This document shows positions 15,086 through 22,050 of a DNA stretch of 22,050 nucleotides, in pieces. A program made the translations under genes and the position numbers. The DNA is taken from assembly GCA_964426355.1 (NCBI GenBank), contig CAYRRA010000059.1, forward strand, positions 1 to 22,050, in the 5' to 3' direction. The notes under the pieces are model-generated. The model worked only from the letters and a program-made list of their open reading frames with translations. It searched no databases and was not told where the DNA came from. The stretch's first letter is position 1; each line of letters begins with the position of its first letter. Source of the DNA: JAJFTV01 sp964426355. GTDB taxonomy: Bacteria > Chloroflexota > Anaerolineae > Anaerolineales > Anaerolineaceae.

Positions 15086-16915
15086 TTCGATCACCGGTAA
15101 GATGATGCTGGATGGCTGAATACGGTTGCGGAAAACACTGATTTCGGGTGTTCCTTCTGCTGGAGTGCGCGTAAATGTACCTTCGTCATGCCCGGCAATC
15201 GAGACCTGAATGCAGTGCCCCTTGCGCAACAACACCGATGTGGCAAACATCGCAAACTCAAGCAGTGCCGGCTCACCAGGTACAAGTGGACAGGCATCAG
15301 CCTGCCGATAACTATGATGAGGAATCGGGATCTGGTAATGAGGCGTTTCCGTAGAAATCTTGCGATGAATGGACCGTAACAACCCTTCGGTGATATAGGT
15401 TACCCGCCCATCCGGAGCCACATCCTCCAGATAAACATAAAATGCCGTGTCCGCTTCGCTGGATGCGGCATATAAATTAATCACCGGGTGCCCAGTGATT
15501 TCAATATCCCGTTCCAGTGGAGCTGAGGTATAGCTTAACACTTTCCCGGCAAGTTCAGACCGGTCAGGGTACTCCACCGATCTCTTGTCCATGATGCCCA
15601 TTTCCCACCAACGGTTATAGTTACCGCTGCTCACCGAAAAATCTACCCGGTAGGAATCCATACCGGTTTCATCACCGGGCAGTTGGAGCCCGAGTTGATT
15701 GCCCGCAGAGAAATACCAGCGCTGATGATGAACCCCCTGGGGAAGCCAGGTAGAAGTCACCTTCCAGCGCTCCTCACCCATCGTGTAATAATAAAGTGCA
15801 TGTTCCTCACGCACACCGTTGGGCACATCCTTTAGAAAAGCATCGAAGACTTGCAGCATCTCAGCAAACTGTTGTGTGTAAGAAGGTGACACCGCCTCAC
15901 CGGGTGCAGCGAACGGGCTGGCATGGCGCATGGCGCCATGATCCCAGGCGCCGATAACACATCTGCCGGCATTTCTAAAGGTCAAAAAGCGCCGGATCAC
16001 CGCGTCGCCCGTACCAGCATCCAGCCAGCTCCCCCACCCATGAATAAAGGTCGGTGATGCCGCCACCTGCCCGGCATAACGGTGCACAACCATGTCCTCA
16101 ACAGAAATACCACTCTCCACATGAACTTCGTCTCGAAATGTCAATTCACGAGCCACGTCAAAAACCGCTTTATTTTCGACATGTTGCGCAACCGCCTCTT
16201 TTAGCTGGCGCCGGTCCCGGTCATCATCCACCGGTTTAACCCCGCGCATTAGAATTTTTGCCATACGACCAAATTCATCCGGGATGATGTTCTTATCCAA
16301 GACCTTATCAAAGTGCCCCCAGTACTTGATAAAGCGCTGGTTGAACAGACCGCCGGGGAAAGAAATATCCAGGTAACTGTCGGGGTGGTTGAACTTCGGA
16401 ATAACCACCTTCAATGCCGGGTGCTGTAATGCTGCCAGCATCTCGGCAGAAGTGCCAGGGTAAGAAACGCCAAACCCACCCACGCTCCCGTTCGACCAGG
16501 GCTGTGCGATGATCCAGTCGATGACCTCGCGCGCATCATCGAGCGATTCGGGCGACCAGGGATGCTTCAATGTGCCATACGATGCGCCTGTTCCGCGCAC
16601 ATCAATGTTGACCAGTGCATAACCACGCTGCCCAAAGAAATAGCGCGCGTCCTTTTCCTTCGGCGTCATTGTACCCTGTCGAAAAATCAGGTTAAATGGA
16701 AACCGAAATTCCCTTGACCGCCAGTATCTGGTTTGAACCAACAGAGCCGGTATCTTTTCTTCCGCCGGTAAATGACCCGGCAGGGTCAAATCTACTGCAA
16801 TCTTCACCCCATCGCGCATGGTGAGATAAAAAGAACAGTTTTGGATATTTTTGTAACCCGTTTCCGGGATTGGGGCAGTTCCAAAAATCCCTCTGGTGGT
16901 ATCAGTGCCTGTCAT
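15080..16915 (-). CDS. CocE/NonD-family alpha/beta hydrolase (X-Pro dipeptidyl-peptidase-like)
   Basis: The start is taken as the second ATG (16915): AGGAGG (16922-16927) stands 6 nt before it but touches the first ATG (16921), too close to be used well. The 611-residue protein has the nucleophile elbow GVSYPG (Ser151), the oxyanion-side VDVRGTGASYGT motif, Asp299 in WGSWLDAGTG and a His in AWDHGAMRH (His326), the catalytic triad order of the CocE/S15 family. The C-terminal half has the jelly-roll type domain (LLEFAMFATSVLLRKGHCIQVSIAGHDEG). Members are acyl esterases or X-Pro peptidases; substrate unknown. No signal peptide, so cytoplasmic. It ends tail to tail with pepF and starts opposite the SPFH operon region. 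Confidence 0.92.
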   Translation of the reverse strand: MTGTDTTRGIFGTAPIPETGYKNIQNCSFYLTMRDGVKIAVDLTLPGHLPAEEKIPALLVQTRYWRSREFRFPFNLIFRQGTMTPKEKDARYFFGQRGYALVNIDVRGTGASYGTLKHPWSPESLDDAREVIDWIIAQPWSNGSVGGFGVSYPGTSAEMLAALQHPALKVVIPKFNHPDSYLDISFPGGLFNQRFIKYWGHFDKVLDKNIIPDEFGRMAKILMRGVKPVDDDRDRRQLKEAVAQHVENKAVFDVARELTFRDEVHVESGISVEDMVVHRYAGQVAASPTFIHGWGSWLDAGTGDAVIRRFLTFRNAGRCVIGAWDHGAMRHASPFAAPGEAVSPSYTQQFAEMLQVFDAFLKDVPNGVREEHALYYYTMGEERWKVTSTWLPQGVHHQRWYFSAGNQLGLQLPGDETGMDSYRVDFSVSSGNYNRWWEMGIMDKRSVEYPDRSELAGKVLSYTSAPLERDIEITGHPVINLYAASSEADTAFYVYLEDVAPDGRVTYITEGLLRSIHRKISTETPHYQIPIPHHSYRQADACPLVPGEPALLEFAMFATSVLLRKGHCIQVSIAGHDEGTFTRTPAEGTPEISVFRNRIQPSSIILPVIEL

Positions 16916-16927
16916 GTTCATCCTCCT

Positions 16928-17223
16928 GGTTGAATTGCTATCTATACCATTTCTCCATTGGTAATTCTAAAACGTCAACCCCCTGGCAGTTGAAAACGCC
17001 TCGTTATTATAACCCTGAACCAGATTCTTTATCGGCGTCTGCGCCTCTACCCGGCATAAGACAAAGGAATCTAAAGGTCGCTCAGGTTGCCCACGCGGCT
17101 GCACTTCACGCCACAATCCTGGCTGATTTCATGCAACTCATTTCCCAATGAGTCGATTTTTTTAAAACATTAGCAAATTTTTCATTGATAGAGGCAAGGT
17201 ATTGAATCAAAATTGGTTGTTTT
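16928..17223. other. Gene-poor spacer between the hydrolase and the repeat copy
   Basis: I see no supported gene here. A short plus-strand frame runs through 16977-17151, but it overlaps the 5' end of the hydrolase gene at its start and its residues are not recognisable. No tRNA-like cloverleaf, terminator or phage feature is evident. The hydrolase promoter probably lies near 16930-16975, with a weak TATAGA-like -10 on the minus strand. Confidence 0.4.
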
Positions 17224-17297
17224 AGAAATGAAAGGTTTACCCCCACCCCCAAAAAGCATTGTTCGTTCAGTAACGGTGATTCGCGATTGCCCCGTTG
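17224..17297. repeat. Shortened copy of the intergenic repeat
   Basis: GCATTGTTCGT (17256-17266) and then a GATTCGCGATTGCCCC-like stretch to 17297 match the right end of the repeat at 11919-11960 over 42 aligned bases without gaps. Upstream, AATGAAAGGTTTACCCCCACCCCC resembles the other copy's left end (AATGAGGTTTATCCCCATCCC). The middle, with its three hairpins, is missing, so this copy appears deleted inside or is the older basic form. Confidence 0.6.
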
Positions 17298-17311
17298 TAG
17301 ACGAGCTTTGC

Positions 17312-17341
17312 TTGACAAATCAAACGGGAAAAGGATATACT
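17312..17341 (+). promoter_or_regulatory. Strong sigma-70-type promoter of the SPFH operon
   Basis: A perfect TTGACA (17312-17317) and TATACT (17336-17341) are separated by 18 bp. The predicted start is near 17348, giving a leader of about 70 nt before the first SPFH gene at 17417. It is the best promoter in the window, and the shortened repeat copy ends about 15 bp upstream. Confidence 0.8.
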
Positions 17342-17343
17342 GG

Positions 17344-17359
17344 TTTAACAATTGTTAAA
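17344..17359. promoter_or_regulatory. Palindromic operator candidate at the transcription start
   Basis: TTTAACAATTGTTAAA is a perfect 16-nt palindrome that begins 2 nt after the -10 box and spans the predicted start site. This is where a repressor dimer would block transcription. A short AAACC-GCA-GGTTT stem with a T run (17361-17380) follows in the leader and might act as a weak attenuator. Confidence 0.55.
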
Positions 17360-17416
17360 GAAACCGCAGGTTTTTTTTGATTCTGTTACCATCTCATCAC
17401 CAAATGCAGGCAAGGC

Positions 17417-19135
17417 ATGTACCTTGACGACGTAAAATATAAAAGCAAAACTAAAACCTGGATGCGTGTGATCGTTATTGCCCTGATCTTAGGGTTTGTG
17501 TTAACATTTCACACAGAGTTGGGTTTGCTTTTCCGGTTGATTTGGGGGGTTATCCAACTCTTTTTTGGAAAACCGCTCATCGTTCACGAGAAAGCGCTCA
17601 GCGCATTAATCGTCCTGGCTTTCAATACAATCATCTTCGTGATTGCTTTTTTTGCAATGGCATATTTCGTCGCTTCGCAGGCGTTGGTTCCGGTGAGCAC
17701 ACCCCTGGAAAAACGCCGCACAACCTGGCACCTGATCTTGCACATGCTGCGCGTCCACGGTCCAGCCATCTTTGTCCAGGGCGGCAAAATCATCGAATCA
17801 GAGGAAGATAAAGTACGCAGCGGTCCAGGTCTGATTGCGATCGACTACAACAGCGCTGTGGTTCTGGAAGAACAACTGCCATCTCCCAGCCTGACCCTTT
17901 CGGATATGGTGCCGCCCTCAGTGGGGAAAGAGCGTGATAAACAACCCGTAATTCAAAAAAACCTGAGCCTTGCAGAACTCAGCCCGCTTACACGGTTTTT
18001 CTATGAGATGGGTATTTACCAGCCTTATCATTCACCACGTGCAGTAGGTGCGGGCATCACCTTCACGCGTGCGCGCGAACGCATTCGCGGTGTGGTTGAT
18101 TTACGCAAACAAAGCCGTACCCTGATTTCTGTAAACGGTTATACACGCGATGGGATCAAAGTAACCACCAACGTTTGGACACTCTTTACGATTGGGCAAA
18201 TACCAGAAGTACTGGATGTCACTTATGACGGCGAACGCATTGCGAAAAACCTGAAAGTGATTCGCTTCAAAGACCAGAATCGCGGCAATAGCAACAGCCA
18301 GGTGGAAATTGAAACCTTCCTGGATGAACTGGATGAGATTGACAGGCAAGAAATCCATGTCCACGCCGATGAATTGCTGCGCAGCCAGGCGATGTCTGCA
18401 TACACACCCCCGCCGCAAGAGAACCTTGTTCCTCAATTCAACGCTGAACGAGTCTTTGCAGCTGTTTTTTCCGAGGCGCGGGCAGACGAGGAAAAAGCCG
18501 TGCCCTGGATGGATTTACCCCCCATTGTGGCGGTCGATATCTTCCGCGAATTACTCCTTCAATACAATTACGACCAGCTTTTTCAACCTGACCAGCCGGC
18601 AGATTATCCAGTTTTTAAACTGAGGCAGTTGTTCCGCACAAAGGTACGTAACACAGCCGCTCTTTCCTACCGGTTGGTGTTTCATAAATCAAGACGCCCG
18701 CTGACAACCACAAGATACGACCTGAACGACCTTCGCGTTTCGGAAATCTTCGACCTGAAAAAGCCAAAGATTCTCCGCGAGCGTGGGATTAAATTAATCG
18801 CATGTGGTTTCACCGATTTGATCCCACCCGATGAGGTTTATATCCAGCGCCTGGATAACTGGCGCGCAAAATGGGATAAAGAAAAGCGAATTACCCAGGC
18901 AACTTATGAACTCGAAACGTCTCGAATTCGCAACAAAGCCCGGCAGCAAGCCCAGCAGGAATTGCGATATGAGTTTTTCAAAATCTTGCAAGCCAGTGAA
19001 TATCCCAAGGAGGTTCTGGCGCTTCGGGTCTTGCAGGCACTCGAAAACGCTGCAGCAGACCCCAAAACCAATCAACTATTGCCTCAGGAAACACTTGAGT
19101 TGATGCGTACTTTAAACATGTTGATCAACAGGTAA
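17417..19135 (+). CDS. SPFH/band-7-like membrane protein A (572 aa)
   Basis: The protein starts at 17417 after a weak AGG-type ribosome site. Two membrane segments (about 17-31 and 61-86) at the N-terminus precede a large soluble part. The segment HGPAIFVQGGKIIESEEDKV (about 114) and then GYTRDGIKVTTNVWTLFTIG (about 235) have the beta-strand pattern of SPFH domains. The latter lines up with TTKDGIKVTLRDINYRFRV of the next gene, so the two are paralogues. A central insertion (about 290-420) is not SPFH-like. The C-terminus (about 480-570) is a charged helix, then LALRVLQALENAA, as in SPFH coils. SPFH proteins form large membrane ring assemblies. The start of the operon with promoter and operator candidate lies 60-100 nt upstream. 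The exact function is unknown. Confidence 0.75.
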   Translation: MYLDDVKYKSKTKTWMRVIVIALILGFVLTFHTELGLLFRLIWGVIQLFFGKPLIVHEKALSALIVLAFNTIIFVIAFFAMAYFVASQALVPVSTPLEKRRTTWHLILHMLRVHGPAIFVQGGKIIESEEDKVRSGPGLIAIDYNSAVVLEEQLPSPSLTLSDMVPPSVGKERDKQPVIQKNLSLAELSPLTRFFYEMGIYQPYHSPRAVGAGITFTRARERIRGVVDLRKQSRTLISVNGYTRDGIKVTTNVWTLFTIGQIPEVLDVTYDGERIAKNLKVIRFKDQNRGNSNSQVEIETFLDELDEIDRQEIHVHADELLRSQAMSAYTPPPQENLVPQFNAERVFAAVFSEARADEEKAVPWMDLPPIVAVDIFRELLLQYNYDQLFQPDQPADYPVFKLRQLFRTKVRNTAALSYRLVFHKSRRPLTTTRYDLNDLRVSEIFDLKKPKILRERGIKLIACGFTDLIPPDEVYIQRLDNWRAKWDKEKRITQATYELETSRIRNKARQQAQQELRYEFFKILQASEYPKEVLALRVLQALENAAADPKTNQLLPQETLELMRTLNMLINR

Positions 19136-19141
19136 TAACGG

Positions 19142-20599
19142 ATGATGAAACCGGATCGACCCCAAAAAGGGCTTCTTGACCAGTTATATCAACTGATACA
19201 TCTTCTCGATGAAGACGAGAGCTTGCGCGCTTTGGCTCGCATCATCGCGGTCATTCTTTTCCTGGTGATGGTGGTCTGGTTGGGAACGTGGTTGGTTCCA
19301 ACGCTTCAGAACTATGCTGACGATTTGTACGACCAATGGCTTAGACCCACCCCAACGCCGCTACCCACCTTGATTCCATCGCCCACGCAGCCCGGTGAAC
19401 CGACCCCTGAAATCACACCTGGGGGACCCACACCCACCCCAACTGCAACGCCTGTTCCCATCCCTATTCAACCGCCTTCTCAAACTCTGGTCAACCGCAT
19501 ACGAGAGTATATTACCGGTCTCAAATGGGAAACATTGCGTTTCGTCATTACACCTCTGATTGCTTTTGGGGTCATTTTGCTAGGGGCAGCCTTTTTCATC
19601 AAAGATGTCTACGCTCTTCCGCAATTACGCATGGGCTTGAGTTACGTGTTATATTCGATGTTCGGGTTCAATTACCCGCGGCTGGTCATTGATGGCGGAA
19701 AAAAACAACTGAAAGAGGGCGAGTTCAACCTGATAGACAAAATTGGTGGTCCGGGGTATGTGGTGGTTCAACCTGGTAATGCGGTGCTCTTCAGCCGCTT
19801 ACGCGGACCCTCCGGGGTGGGAATTACCCGGTCCATATTCTTAAAAAGATTTGAAACCATCAGCATGATTGCAAGCCTGGACGAACAGCATTACAACCAA
19901 AAAGAGATCGGTCCAATTACCACAAAAGACGGCATTAAGGTTACCCTGCGGGATATCAACTACCGTTTCCGCGTGGTTAGCTCAACCCCGCGTTCGCTTC
20001 AAAATCCTTACCCCTTTGATCAAGAAGCCATCCGGAAGATGGCTGCGAACCGAACCGTAAACGCGAAAGGCATTTCTTCCTGGCGGGAAAACGTAAACGG
20101 CATGGTCAAGTCAGCACTAATCAACTTTATCAACGATCACACCATCGACTTTCTTACCGCACCGCGGAATGGTGAACTTGACCCGCGCGCAGATATGCGC
20201 AAAGAGATGATGAGCGAACGCTGTTTACGCACTTTTCAGACTGTCGGTGCAGAGCTATTATGGATTGATGTCGGTCATATCGAAATCGATGGGACCGAGG
20301 TCGATAAAGAGCGTGTTAACTTATGGGCTGCCGAGTGGGTCGGAAACGCTGAAGCCACACGCGCGTTTGGCGATGCCAAGCGCCAGGCATACCAGGAAAT
20401 TGCTCGGGCAGAAGCACAGGCAGAAATGATCATGGGGATCGCTCATTCCCTTGAAAACATGAACATTTTGAACGACTCCAGTGACAATATCCGCAATATC
20501 CTGCTTGCACGTACCGCTGAAATCATTGATGCAATCACCAGCACCGGTGAGAAACCTGAAAAGAAAAAAGTGAAGAAGCAAAATGATCAAATTGAATGA
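19142..20599 (+). CDS. SPFH/band-7-like membrane protein B with extracellular Pro/Thr linker (485 aa)
   Basis: The start codon is 6 nt after the stop of protein A (a second ATG at 19145 is equally possible). Membrane segments lie at about 33-52 and 134-153. Between them is a Pro/Thr-rich linker (residues 68-112, repeats of PTP) that should face outward. The cytoplasmic C-terminal part holds the SPFH domain (about 175-410: GPGYVVVQPGNAVLF, TTKDGIKVTLRDINYRF, and VNLWAAEWVGNAEA). A charged coiled-coil end (about 405-485) finishes in a Lys-rich tail, KPEKKKVKKQ. Such C-terminal helices pack SPFH proteins into rings. The next gene overlaps its last 17 nt, so translation is coupled. Family is well supported; partner and task are not. 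Confidence 0.88.
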   Translation: MMKPDRPQKGLLDQLYQLIHLLDEDESLRALARIIAVILFLVMVVWLGTWLVPTLQNYADDLYDQWLRPTPTPLPTLIPSPTQPGEPTPEITPGGPTPTPTATPVPIPIQPPSQTLVNRIREYITGLKWETLRFVITPLIAFGVILLGAAFFIKDVYALPQLRMGLSYVLYSMFGFNYPRLVIDGGKKQLKEGEFNLIDKIGGPGYVVVQPGNAVLFSRLRGPSGVGITRSIFLKRFETISMIASLDEQHYNQKEIGPITTKDGIKVTLRDINYRFRVVSSTPRSLQNPYPFDQEAIRKMAANRTVNAKGISSWRENVNGMVKSALINFINDHTIDFLTAPRNGELDPRADMRKEMMSERCLRTFQTVGAELLWIDVGHIEIDGTEVDKERVNLWAAEWVGNAEATRAFGDAKRQAYQEIARAEAQAEMIMGIAHSLENMNILNDSSDNIRNILLARTAEIIDAITSTGEKPEKKKVKKQNDQIE

Positions 20600-21575
20600 A
20601 ACACTTTCCTGGTTAAACCAGTTTGACAATTCACACCTTCGACGGACAACACAAGCGCTTGTCAGGCATATTACCAATCTACAAACCCCTGAAGATATGC
20701 GCAAGCAAATGATTAACAGCGCCATCAAACACAGCCGAAACCATATCGACCGCCTTGAACTGCCTGAGCTCTTGCTCAATATCTGTGATGTTCGCTACCG
20801 CCAGCAAGCATTTACCACCGCACGTGATTATGCCAATGCCGCTGTGCAGCTTTACCCCGCAAACAATCACCGGCTTGCAGTGGCTCGCTGGATCCTGGGT
20901 ATGATTGCCTGGGAATTACCCGATTACAAACTGGCTTATTCTTCCTGGTATTATGCCCGCGAAATTTTTGAGAAGCTGGAAGAACGGAGTAAAGCACAAA
21001 AAAACGAAGAAATGTTGAAGTGGTACCAGGAGGTATTGACCCGTGTCAATGTCGACCTGTTTTGCACTGTTGAAGAAACATACACCTGGCTTGACCATTT
21101 TGAACCCAGTCATCTCTCCAATGCTGCCCGGCAGCTCAACGAGACCATTACGGACAAACTGGAGAAAAACCAGTTCCAGGATGTCTACAAACTGATTGAT
21201 GACCTGCAAACCCTGGGGCGCAGTTCCACCGATTTGTTGGAAAACGCAGAGATATTGATCGAATGCACTCTGGCTCTGTACCGAATGGGCAACCTGAACG
21301 AAGCGGTACGTATGCTTCAAAGAGCTATCGATGCTTTTACACCGCAGTCCCATCACCAGGCAATCGCTCGATGGATGCTGGGTATCCTGCTTTGGGAGAC
21401 CAACGACAAGAACCCCATCGCGATTATGAATTGGGAAAAGTGCCTGGAGAATTTCGACGAACTGGCACGCAGGGCAGACCAGGCAAACAAACAAATGCGC
21501 GTTGCCTGGTATCGCAAAAACCGCGCCATCATGGCGCAAGCGATGAGTGAAAAGATCAGCGAAAAACTATCCTGA
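20583..21575 (+). CDS. TPR-like protein made of two tandem repeats of about 160 residues (330 aa)
   Basis: The start (20583) overlaps the SPFH-B stop by 17 nt, pointing to translational coupling. Residues about 1-155 and 160-320 are copies of one another. LSWLNQFDNSHL (8-19) matches YTWLDHFEPSHL (167-178), and VARWILGMIAWE (100-111) matches IARWMLGILLWE (261-272), an offset of 159-161. The helix-rich, alternating pattern is TPR-like (LAVARWILGMIAWE, then long helix KLEERSKAQ). No signal or membrane segment: it is likely a cytoplasmic adaptor at the inner face of the SPFH proteins. I do not recognise a named family. A short hairpin-like stretch at 21578-21602 follows the stop without a T run. 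Confidence 0.8.
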   Translation: MIKLNETLSWLNQFDNSHLRRTTQALVRHITNLQTPEDMRKQMINSAIKHSRNHIDRLELPELLLNICDVRYRQQAFTTARDYANAAVQLYPANNHRLAVARWILGMIAWELPDYKLAYSSWYYAREIFEKLEERSKAQKNEEMLKWYQEVLTRVNVDLFCTVEETYTWLDHFEPSHLSNAARQLNETITDKLEKNQFQDVYKLIDDLQTLGRSSTDLLENAEILIECTLALYRMGNLNEAVRMLQRAIDAFTPQSHHQAIARWMLGILLWETNDKNPIAIMNWEKCLENFDELARRADQANKQMRVAWYRKNRAIMAQAMSEKISEKLS

Positions 21576-21612
21576 GGGGTCTCGTTATCCGGATATTAGA
21601 CCTGTTCTCATC

Positions 21613-22050
21613 CTATTTCATCTTGTTATTATGCTTTACCGGAACCGGGTTGAGCGCTGGGTTGGCAAGACGAAACATGCCTGTAGGCTGCGAATCGGGT
21701 TGTTTGGGGGTCGCATGGAACAACAAACTGCTTAAATCGTTTGCGGGATGCAATAAAGATGGGGAGGAGAAACCGTCCATATCGGATGGTTGAAAAGTGA
21801 GCATTTGATCCCCCAAATCGAGGTCATCAGCTCCCTCGGACAAGACGCGATCCGCCAGCCTGCCTTTCATGTGTTCAAAGAGTACCCGCATCAGCCTGGC
21901 ATTTCCAAAATGGTTCCCCTCCTGAGCGCGAACACAATTGATCACTTCATCCAGCGTTGGCTCCGTCTCCTCTGGAAGATGATATCCTTCTTCTTCTGCA
22001 AAACTTCTCAGGACTACTATCAAATCATCATTTGACAGATCGGGGAAATG
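21613..22050 (-). CDS. C-terminal part of a CbbX/CfxQ-type AAA+ ATPase (incomplete, runs off the right edge)
   Basis: The frame is open from the window end to the stop at 21613. The start and Walker motifs lie beyond the window. The text HFPDLSNDDL, then LRSFAEEEGYHLPEE and GNHFGNARLMRVLFEHMKGRLADRVL, matches the lid region of CbbX/CfxQ-type AAA+ proteins (the conserved FGNAR-x-x-R-x-LFE segment with its sensor arginine). The last about 65 residues (EGADDLDLGDQML onward, rich in Ser, Pro and Leu) are an extra tail not typical of CbbX. The gene converges on the TPR gene, 37 bp apart. AAA+ proteins of this type remodel protein complexes; the target here is unknown. Confidence 0.75.
   Translation of the reverse strand, partial: HFPDLSNDDLIVVLRSFAEEEGYHLPEETEPTLDEVINCVRAQEGNHFGNARLMRVLFEHMKGRLADRVLSEGADDLDLGDQMLTFQPSDMDGFSSPSLLHPANDLSSLLFHATPKQPDSQPTGMFRLANPALNPVPVKHNNKMK

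Noticed and set aside
16870..17151. Plus-strand open frame of 93 codons in the spacer before the SPFH operon
   Set aside because: It begins inside the hydrolase gene on the other strand, has no clear ribosome site, and its residues resemble no family I know.
21578..21602. GGTCT...AGACC stem with inner TATCCGGATA as a terminator between the TPR gene and the AAA+ gene
   Set aside because: The stem is short (5 bp) with no T run on either strand; at most a weak hairpin.
1..22050. Mobile element, prophage or defence island signature
   Set aside because: No transposase, integrase, recombinase, restriction or toxin gene is visible and the gene content is chromosomal; only the small intergenic repeats look mobile.

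Overview
The window looks like a chromosomal segment of a Chloroflexota bacterium, most likely class Anaerolineae. This is inferred from protein style alone: long Pro/Thr 'PTPTPLPT' linkers between membrane segments, CapA-type lipoproteins, a P/Q/Y-rich membrane protein with ZU5-like domains, and base composition near 50% GC. There is no rRNA, tRNA, CRISPR array, integrase or transposase in the window, so the taxonomic call is moderate.

Layout from left to right. (1) 1-1473: an extended -10 promoter, a cytoplasmic coiled-coil/LysM protein, a small DhaL(DAK2)-like protein, then a strong intrinsic terminator. (2) 1593-6178, plus strand: a GNAT-like acetyltransferase, a HerA/DUF87-type ATPase with a C-terminal helical hairpin, and a LytR-CpsA-Psr (LCP) ligase that may be read from a leaderless mRNA. 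(3) 6226-7992, minus strand: a small membrane-anchored protein with its own terminator, then a cupin plus PIG-L/LmbE deacetylase operon. (4) 8002-9813, plus strand: a CapA-family lipoprotein. (5) 9868-11627, minus strand: a P/Q/Y-rich single-pass membrane protein with ZU5-like and DUF2135/YfaP-like C-terminal domains. Its upstream gap holds a palindrome-rich intergenic repeat. (6) 12016-16915: a NamZ-type (DUF1343) exo-N-acetylmuramidase (minus), oligoendopeptidase F (plus) and a CocE/NonD alpha/beta hydrolase (minus). The last two meet tail to tail with overlapping 3' ends. (7) 17312-21575, plus strand: a well-formed promoter with a palindromic operator candidate drives an operon of two SPFH/band-7-like membrane proteins and a duplicated TPR-like protein. 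(8) Right edge, minus strand: the C-terminal end of a CbbX/CfxQ-type AAA+ ATPase.

Two themes stand out. Several genes concern cell-envelope glycans (LCP, LmbE-type deacetylase, CapA, NamZ, LysM), although they are not in one operon. The most system-like unit is the SPFH-SPFH-TPR operon facing an AAA+ gene, which I read as a possible membrane scaffold module of unknown job. The second structural surprise is a dispersed intergenic repeat: a full copy with nested hairpins at about 11766-11960 and a shortened copy at about 17224-17297. The shortened copy lies directly upstream of the SPFH operon promoter.
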